A stretch of 64,000 nt of DNA, taken from the NCBI GenBank assembly GCA_016081115.2, contig CM071932.1:56742659-56806658 (forward strand), given 5' to 3'. This stretch comes from Rehmannia glutinosa (taxonomy: Eukaryota; Streptophyta; Magnoliopsida; Lamiales; Orobanchaceae). Both the position numbers and the translations under genes were made by a program. Positions within the stretch are counted from its first letter, which is position 1. The number at the start of each line of letters is the position of its first letter. Below, piece after piece: positions 57,661 to 64,000 of this stretch. Below the pieces are notes generated by a model. It worked only from the letters and a program-made list of their open reading frames with translations, was not told the origin of the DNA and did no database searches.

Positions 57661-59716
57661 TTAATTGGAGGCAACAGTGAATCTACTGCAATGAGACAAA
57701 TAAGCTAAAAGCACATTCTGGTCCCATTATATCAACAAGAGCACGGGATAGTCTACCAAACAGTGTAACTGCATAAGAAAATATCGTTGGTGGAATGCTG
57801 CAGATCATTCGCTCAAGTCACACTGGAGCTGAGATGGCCAGGACTAATTATAATGCAGCCGTCCTCACATTGTTAAAAACCAACTTGCCATCAAAAGAAG
57901 GCTCTAACTGGGGGGCATTTATTCACATCATGCAAAGAATCAAGAAAATAATCAGACAAATTGTAAAACTTTAACCAATTCTAACTGAAACAATAACCTT
58001 ATGGAAAGACAACAGCAAAGTATGTTTTGCGAACCTTTAAGAGATTAAAGACCACAGAAGGAAGACTTTCACAATGTTTGCTCTAAAGTTGGAGGACTTA
58101 GTAAGTTAAAACAAAATTATGATTTTACAGCTCAAGGGACAGAGGATCCTCAGCAATGTTTGGCAGAACTATGTTCCACTAGTTAGAAATATTTTCAAAG
58201 AATCCTTAACCACTATAGAAGACACATTTCGTTGTTATTCGCAAATTACAATATTTTTTCTTCTTCAAGGTTTTTAATTTTGCAGTTAACTTTAACTAAT
58301 GTCAATCGCAGATCCAACAACTTTAAAAAATAAACCATGAATGTTAAATTACGCAACTCAGTCACTAAATCGTAAATATATAAAAGCTAATTACTCGAAA
58401 AAGCACAACAGTAAATTAACATTCATGATCCCATAGATAGGAATTACGCAACCCCGCGGGCAATAGCACCGACTCTTCTGGCGAAAGAATAAAACAACAC
58501 GTACCAAGGAATTGAAGGAAAATTGGCAATACAAAAGATTAATTATTGGCCTGACAAGTAATATTATATAATTAACGGATGATGCAGATGGAGATGATGG
58601 AGATGGAGGGACAAATATATATCAGTGGATGTGCGACGCAGGCCTTCCGTCATCGAAGTTGTTGGCGTAATTGAAAGAATCGTACCGGAATTAAAGTAGA
58701 ATATTGTATTGACTTAAAAAAAAGGGATAATTACAAAAAGTACCCCTGAGGTTTGACCTAATTACAAAAAAACCCAGCTAACTTTAAAACATACAAAAAG
58801 TACCCCTGAGGTTTGAAATATATTTTAAAATCCCCCTTCATATTTGTAAAATCATTGCAGATTACCCACTAATTTTAACACTACATCAAACCTCAAGGGT
58901 ACTTTTTGTAAGTTTTAAAGTTAGTTGGGTTTTTTTGTAATTAGGTCAAATTTTAGGGGTACTTTTTGTAACTATCCCAAAAAAAATAAAAACCTTATAA
59001 TAAACCATTAAATGACAAAAAACTCAATCAGATCCCTGGTCTAAACCCAATGAAGTACATTTTTAAGAACCTATGAAAATAGGAAATTTCCTATCAAGGC
59101 CAAGGAAATCTATATCAGTCAAACAACTTCTTACCAAAATTTGGTGCAAAAATATTAAAAATTGCCATGAGGAGGCATCTGAAACATGCAATTGATATAT
59201 TCCCTTTTTAAGGAGTTAATAACAGCCAACTATAACTATACTCATTAATATTTTTCCCTTCCTCTGAAATAGCATTAAGGGGAAAGATCTACCCAGAAAC
59301 TCTGAACATCTACTAACCTCTTGAGAAACCTCATGTACGATGCTGGTCACAAATTTTCCGTGTCTTTGACCAATTTTATACAACACATAAAATATATCAG
59401 CTTCATCCTGCAATATTGGCTGAAGATAAATTAAATTTAAAAAAGAAGAAGAAATAGCATTTTTTTTTTGGTCCCAACGGTGGGTTACATTTGCACATAT
59501 ATATTCACCTTTAAGAGAACAAAGATTTTCAAAAGAAACAAACCTGTGGATAGAGCTCCAAATTCTTGATAAGACTGTGAATGCATGATCTCAACTTCGC
59601 CACCTCCTGTAACTTAGTTAACTGGAATATTGTCTTCCTTGCAGCGGACCTTATCAAGGCGTTGTTGTCAATTAAAGCACCAAAGAACCGCAATGAACTA
59701 ACAAGTTCAAATGCCT
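57661..59716 (-). pseudogene. SIEL / Integrator subunit 4-like gene fragment, three exons
   Basis: Exons on the - strand resemble plant SIEL, an ARM/HEAT-repeat protein related to Integrator subunit 4. Exon 1 (59716-59544) encodes LRFFGALIDNNALIRSAARK and LIKNLELYPQ and ends at CAG|GTTTGT. Exon 2 (59407-59318) follows ATTGCAG, encodes DEADIFYVLYKIGQRHGKFV and ends at GAG|GTTAGT. Exon 3 (57907-57661) follows CCCCAG and encodes LVLAISAP and SIPPTIFSYAVTL. Exon 3 has in-frame TAA and TGA codons and a one-base insertion near 57715. Splice sites are kept, so this came from genomic DNA, not retroposition. The intron before exon 3 carries the MITE at 58724. The family name is from memory of motifs. 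Confidence 0.6.
58724..58978. mobile_element. 255-bp MITE with long inverted repeats
   Basis: The ends GGGATAATTACAAAAAGTAC and its complement run for about 67 bp with a few mismatches. Flanks are A-rich, so the duplication cannot be fixed. It sits in the SIEL-like intron. Confidence 0.8.
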
Positions 59717-60054
59717 CTACATCCATATTCATGCATCACATATCAACTTGACTACTGTAGTTATAAATAGCAAATAAAAGAAATTAAAATACCAGAACAT
59801 CAAAAAAACATTATTAAATTTTCAGGCAATAGTGTTGAGCCCAAGAATATGTTGTCAAACAGAATTAGGACCTCAGTGTTGTTATACCAAATATCATATT
59901 CAGTGCCTGCGCATGCACAATCAAGTGTACAGGGCTAGGTTGCAATACAGTCATATATCTTGAATCTCCCTGGAACATGCGAATCTGCACAAGGAAAGTT
60001 TTAATTTGGTGTGGTTTGCTTAACTTTTGTTTATTTTCATTGATTCAATTTGGG

Positions 60055-60255
60055 TTTAGTAGGAATGCATAAACTCAATTTCATTAACTCGGAAACCGAA
60101 TCGAAAAACCGAAAAAAAATTCGGTTTTAACCGAACCAAACTTTGCAATTCGGTTTGGTTTTCGGTTAAGCATTTTGTCAAACCGAATTTTCGGTTAACC
60201 AAAATTTCAGTTCGGTTCGGTCAAACCGAATGAAACCGAATGAACAACCCTAATT
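60055..60255. repeat. hAT-like tip with TTCGGTT/AACCGAA words
   Basis: Alternating CGGTTT and AACCGAA words ending ...GAATGAACAACCCTA at 60250. It lies between the SIEL-like exons and the CMP-KDO synthetase-like exons. Confidence 0.45.
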
Positions 60256-60495
60256 TAAAGTGAATCTAGATCCAACTCTTCCAACAAGGTGACAATTTCA
60301 AGACCAATGCATCTAATAGAGTTCATTGGATAGAATGCATTTGCTACTATAGAGTGATACAATCTGGTCGTAAACAGAAAAAGCATGTGCAGCACATTTC
60401 GTGCATAATTGTTTTTTACTTGTCTTGTTTACTCACTAGCAAAAATAAAGATAATTTTATTTGACTCACATGGAAGTAGATGCCATTAGAACTTT

Positions 60496-60768
60496 ATTTC
60501 GGGTTCAATAAATGGTTCGTCCCCCTGAATATCGATAAAACAACATCATACTGCTTGCCAAGCTTTTGAAGTGCTTCATTACACGGCTCGATGCCTAAAC
60601 AATTCCATTGAAAGCCCCAAAAATAAAGATCTATTAACAGAACCTCATAAAATTAAAAGCACGAATTTGAACTCTCCGTACCATTCTGACAAGATTGTGA
60701 TGTCATTACCACATCGGCACCAAACTCTTTACAGCATTTAGCAATCTTATCATCATTTGTCGCCACAA
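60496..60768 (-). pseudogene. CMP-KDO synthetase-like fragment, two exons
   Basis: Two - strand exons resemble 3-deoxy-manno-octulosonate cytidylyltransferase, which activates KDO for rhamnogalacturonan II. Exon 1 (60768-60674) follows TTTGTAG and encodes VATNDDKIAKCCKEFGADVV and MTSQSCQNGTE. Exon 2 (60594-60496) follows TTTAG and encodes CNEALQKLGKQYDVV, then the IQGDEPFIEPE motif in a shifted frame after a small insertion near 60535. IQGDEP is a conserved nucleotide-binding segment of the family. The N- and C-terminal exons are not found nearby, so it is a broken fragment. Confidence 0.7.
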
Positions 60769-61081
60769 CTACAAAGATATCACCAAACTAGCAACCAATA
60801 AACCAAATCGTATAGAAACAGATAACTTTACATGTACATATAGAGGCAGAGAGCTAAATGAGCATGAACTATACCTAATTTATAGAAGATGTTGGTATCA
60901 TTAATACAGATTAAAAGGCATTTGCTGCCTTGCATCTGTGTTTAAGAATACACCTAATTTACAGAAGATATTGGTATCATTTACCATATGAAAGCAAAAT
61001 CAGACCATACCCAAGTTTACAAATCAAACCATCACAACATATCATCTGCAATTAAAACCGTAACTTATAGGTCCCAAGGGG
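60769..61081. other. Short stretch without a gene
   Basis: Contains an imperfect direct repeat (ACCTAATTTA.AGAAGAT.TTGGTATCATT near 60874 and 60952). No exon or ORF is recognised. Confidence 0.4.
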
Positions 61082-62541
61082 TGTGAGTTAAGTCTAGAAG
61101 GAGCGAAGTTGAATAGACTTAACCAATTTTTCGATTTAAAAGAAATCATAGTTTATCACAAGAAAAAAGCAAAGTCCCTTAAGAGACAGCTGGGTCAAAC
61201 TTCAGCAGGAGAGTTAACCACTCAACAGACTCTGAGAGAGTTGTTGATAGAGTAACTCAACTGAGTGAAGTTAGCTTTTTATAAATTCAATTTTCTTGGC
61301 TTTTAATAGAGGAAGTCTTTACACCCTTTTTAAGATAGATTGTCAACACTTAATTTAAACTTAGTTATTATCAGTTAGATAGCAAATACAAATGCAAGTA
61401 AATAAATTGCATAAAGTAAAGTGTTGAAAGTAAATGACACATATAATTATAGTACTTCGAGGATGGAGTAATTCCTCTACTCCAGGAGGAATTTACTAAT
61501 GCAACGTTAACTTTGTTACAAAAGTACAAAACAGTCTGAGCAAGCATTGATCACAGAGCTGGCTTCACTACTGGGACTTAGCTCTTCGTAAGGCAGCTGT
61601 GTCACTACTTCAGCTCTTCAAATCATTCGGATTTGATCACGTACCCCTCCGTCGGATTTGAATCAAGTTCGAACTTGAACCTCACTGAACTTCCTTCACT
61701 TCTTGGAAGAACATACCATTTTGTTCTTGAAAACAGGTTTTCTCTTCAACTTTGAAAGTATGGGTTCTATCTTTCATAGGAATGTATTGGATAAAGTTAC
61801 TTCGAGTTTAGGCCTGAGGATTTGAGAATTCTGCTTGAGATAGAGTATTGAGATAGAGTATTGCAGATGTTTGCTTGATTGCTTCTTGTGTCACTTATTC
61901 GTTCTTATCTCTCTTGTGTCGTGTCTCTCTTTGAAAATTCCTCAGCCTTTTATAGTGAGAGTTTGAAATTTGTCTGTTGAAGAGATAGACAAATTCAAGC
62001 TTCACTTTTTGTTGGTTGGCTTGTCTTGTTCTTACAGCATTGATGTTGACCCAAAATTTGCATTAACTACCTGTAGGTGCCTGAAATGCACCAGAGTTTT
62101 GCAGGCGTTCTATTGGTTCCTACTACTTGCACTCGTTCAACAAGACAACTTTTTAAGGTTGCAGGTCTGTCTCTTGCCAAAATGAGTAAGTCTTGATAAT
62201 TTTTCACCACGGACTTCTTCAACTTTCTCTAAGTCTTTCATCTGCTTTACCCCATAAGTTGAGTCTTTTTCTTGATTCTGGGATGACTCTGCTGTAAGTC
62301 TTATGAAAGACACAACCATTATACTTGACTGAAGCTCTTCTTGGCTACTCAGTTGTGACACAGCTGAATCTCCACTGCACTTGTTTAGCCCATCTTCTGC
62401 ATCTTCAACTTAGCTGCTTGACAACTCAACTTAATATTCTAACTATTACAAAGTTGAGATACATATAGAAAATGTGGTGCAAACTTTTTAATTCTATGTT
62501 TTCTAAGTATCATCAAAATCTGTACAATAAATTTCCTAACA
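61082..62541 (-). repeat. LTR of a - strand retrotransposon, copia-like
   Basis: On the - strand it starts TGTTAGGAAAT just after a purine tract and ends ACTTAACTCACA. The TATA box is at 61948-61954. Because the purine tract precedes it, this is the 3' LTR, with the body to the right and beyond the window. Confidence 0.72.
61948..61954 (-). promoter_or_regulatory. TATA box in the 61-62 kb LTR
   Basis: TATAAAA on the - strand, about 590 bp from the LTR start, followed by GGCTGAGG. Confidence 0.6.
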
Positions 62542-62556
62542 ATTTTTTCCTTTTTG
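62542..62556 (-). other. Polypurine tract next to the 61-62 kb LTR
   Basis: CAAAAAGGAAAAAAT on the - strand, directly before TGTTAGG. Confidence 0.65.
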
Positions 62557-62699
62557 ATGATGCCAAAACTTAATTACATCATAAAGTACTGAAATTAAAA
62601 TAACTGAAAGAATGTATCATTTTATTAATGAATCATTCAGCACTTACATTATTTGTTTGTATGTACAAAGAATTTGTAAAAATATAATACAAAACTCCT

Positions 62700-63704
62700 A
62701 GATAGCTAACTTTTATCGCCTCGGCTGTCTTCTCCTTCTTTCTTCTTCTTCTCTTCTTCTCCTCATCTCATCTTCAACTTTCTTCTTCTCCTCCTATTCT
62801 ATCCTTTGCATTCTCAGAGCATCGTGTTCTAATTTTATGGTTAGCTCAGCTGCTCTGCAAGTTGCTTCCCAATTCCGAACTTCGTCAATTTCTAGCCAAT
62901 AAACGGAGTCCTTTTTCAGGGGGGTGATAGACAGGATTCCACTTAGTCTTCTTGGTAGAGAACTTCTGCCTCTCCCACCAGATCGAGAATCCCTGCCTCT
63001 ACCTCTTTCAGAAGCTCTTCCCCTGCCTTGGCTGCCTCCCCTTGGAGCTTGACTACTGGGCTGACTCTTGGAAGGCTGCTGACTCTTAGAAAGTTTTCCT
63101 TGAGTCGGTTACTTTCTAGTCTGTTAAATATCTCTTAAGCCCTTCATCCAATACAAATCGTATGCTTTAGCTAACTCCATTCCTTCATAATATCATTCTG
63201 ACAGAAGAGTATCAAACTCTTTATTCGACCTTTCTTCCAAGGGATCAGGAGGTGGAGTAGCTTCTTCTCGACTTCTAATTTTTGAATTCTCTCTACTTGA
63301 CTTTTATCTATCTTTGCAATTTCTCCCTTAGACTTCTGAAATGCTTGGGAAGTTTTCTCTTCAATTGTTAAGTTTTGAGGAAGCTCAGAGTGGATAGAGG
63401 TGGTGGTGCCTTTGCCTTTTATGAGGCAACTTCGTAGGGGATTTTTCAAGCTTTCTTCCCCTTTTTTGGCATCATCACCTTGAGAAAAGTGCACTGATTT
63501 GAGACGGGATTCCAACTTTTTATGTGTTACGGAGTATGTTTCCTGTTGATTGGAGCTGAGTGAACACAACGGATTTTTCATAGACAAAATCTCAGCCTTT
63601 GGAGATGCCTCCATATGCTCCATTTTCTTTTCCATCTTCATAAGTTGCAACTTCATATCCGAGAGATGACTTTTCTCCATTCTTTCGATGTTGTCCCTTG
63701 GCAC
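62700..63704 (-). pseudogene. Unrecognised basic, coiled-coil ORF between retrotransposon body and LTR
   Basis: An open frame at 63704-63171 (177 codons, MPRDNIERMEKSHLSDMKL start) is lysine/glutamate-rich with predicted coiled coil at residues 10-35 and 125-160. Near 63240 the better frame shifts and continues with FDTLL and YYEGMELAKAYDLYWMKGL. A Gly/Arg-rich stretch follows (GGSQGRGRASERGRGRDSRS near 63040-62980), then DSVYWLEIDEVRNWEATCRA near 62910 and an EEEKKK/RRRREEEERRRR coiled coil near 62780. It has no copia domain I recognise. It may be an extra retrotransposon ORF or an acquired one. Related-looking but broken frames continue to the window end. Confidence 0.5.
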
Positions 63705-64000
63705 TGCTGAAAAGCGAGCTGTTCAGCTCCCCAGACAATTAACTTTCACAACAGCTGTCTGAAATAGCCAACTTGCTCCCTGCGGAGAGCTTTAGTGTGT
63801 TGTGCCCATTCTCTAATCCACAACACAACTCCGTGAATATCTCCAGAAATTGTGGCATCATGATTATCGATCCTGGTGCTCAAGTCAGCAAAGCCTTTCT
63901 TCATGACCTCCATCTCCTAGCGCACAGCTCGGAAGGGACATCAAAAGTCAGCTGCTTGTTCACTAGAGTCTTCAGGAAACATGGATTCGAAATCATGGCC
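63705..64000 (-). other. Upstream part of the same ORF region, frames broken
   Basis: The - strand shows short open pieces (EVMKKGFADLSTRIDNHDAT, then ISGDIHGVVLW) interrupted by stops. Probably the upstream part of the uncharacterised ORF. Confidence 0.35.

Noticed and set aside
1..64000. CRISPR arrays, rRNA genes, bacterial-type operons
   Set aside because: No regularly spaced identical repeats, rRNA motifs or bacterial gene organisation; the content is plant nuclear DNA.

Overview
This window looks like transposon-dense intergenic DNA from the nuclear genome of a flowering plant, probably a eudicot. It is AT-rich. It contains Ty1/copia and Athila-lineage Ty3/gypsy retrotransposons, a LINE, Helitron ends, and hAT, MULE and CACTA derivatives. 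The cellular genes that can be recognised are broken pieces of plant genes: a germin-like protein, an SGR6-like HEAT-repeat protein, a SIEL-like protein and a CMP-KDO synthetase. I found no intact host gene, no rRNA or convincing tRNA gene, and no CRISPR array.

Layout. Bases 1-14400 are the 3' part of a + strand Athila-type element. Its late ORF is split by a complete copia element (348-8987, target duplication GAATC), and its 3' non-coding region is split by a 5'-truncated LINE on the - strand (10289-12488). Bases 14401-15757 are a - strand copia LTR. From about 15.8 to 24.9 kb there are small DNA transposons (a MULE at 17084-18239, MITEs, a CACTA end), a germin-like pseudogene (19009-19558) and two SGR6-like exons (23385-23645). 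Bases 25066-35463 are a nearly full-length - strand Athila-lineage element with two LTRs, PBS, gag and a 1348-codon protease-RT-RNase H-integrase frame. It is inserted in the gag of an older copia element.

Bases 36249-43502 are the most unusual feature. This copia element has outer ends and target duplications (AATGG) of a + strand insertion, but everything between two identical 29-bp sites, one in the middle of each LTR, is inverted. From 43.5 to 57.1 kb lie Helitron ends, a hAT-type element with a perfect 8-bp duplication, a 213-bp tandem array, a diverged second copy of a repeat seen at 20.3 kb, and CACTA-type material. From 57.6 to 60.8 kb, decayed exons of two unrelated genes (SIEL-like and CMP-KDO synthetase-like) sit in one orientation. 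Bases 61082-62541 are a - strand LTR, with an uncharacterised basic/coiled-coil ORF (62.7-63.7 kb) beside it that runs toward the window end.

How the parts relate. Almost everything is nested insertion and decay, and target duplications plus resumed reading frames give the insertion order. A theme shared by the LTR families is an array of CpG-rich palindromic units just upstream of the TATA box. In the 25-35 kb element the units form hairpins with apparently compensatory changes, and related words recur as a 24-residue tandem repeat inside its polyprotein.
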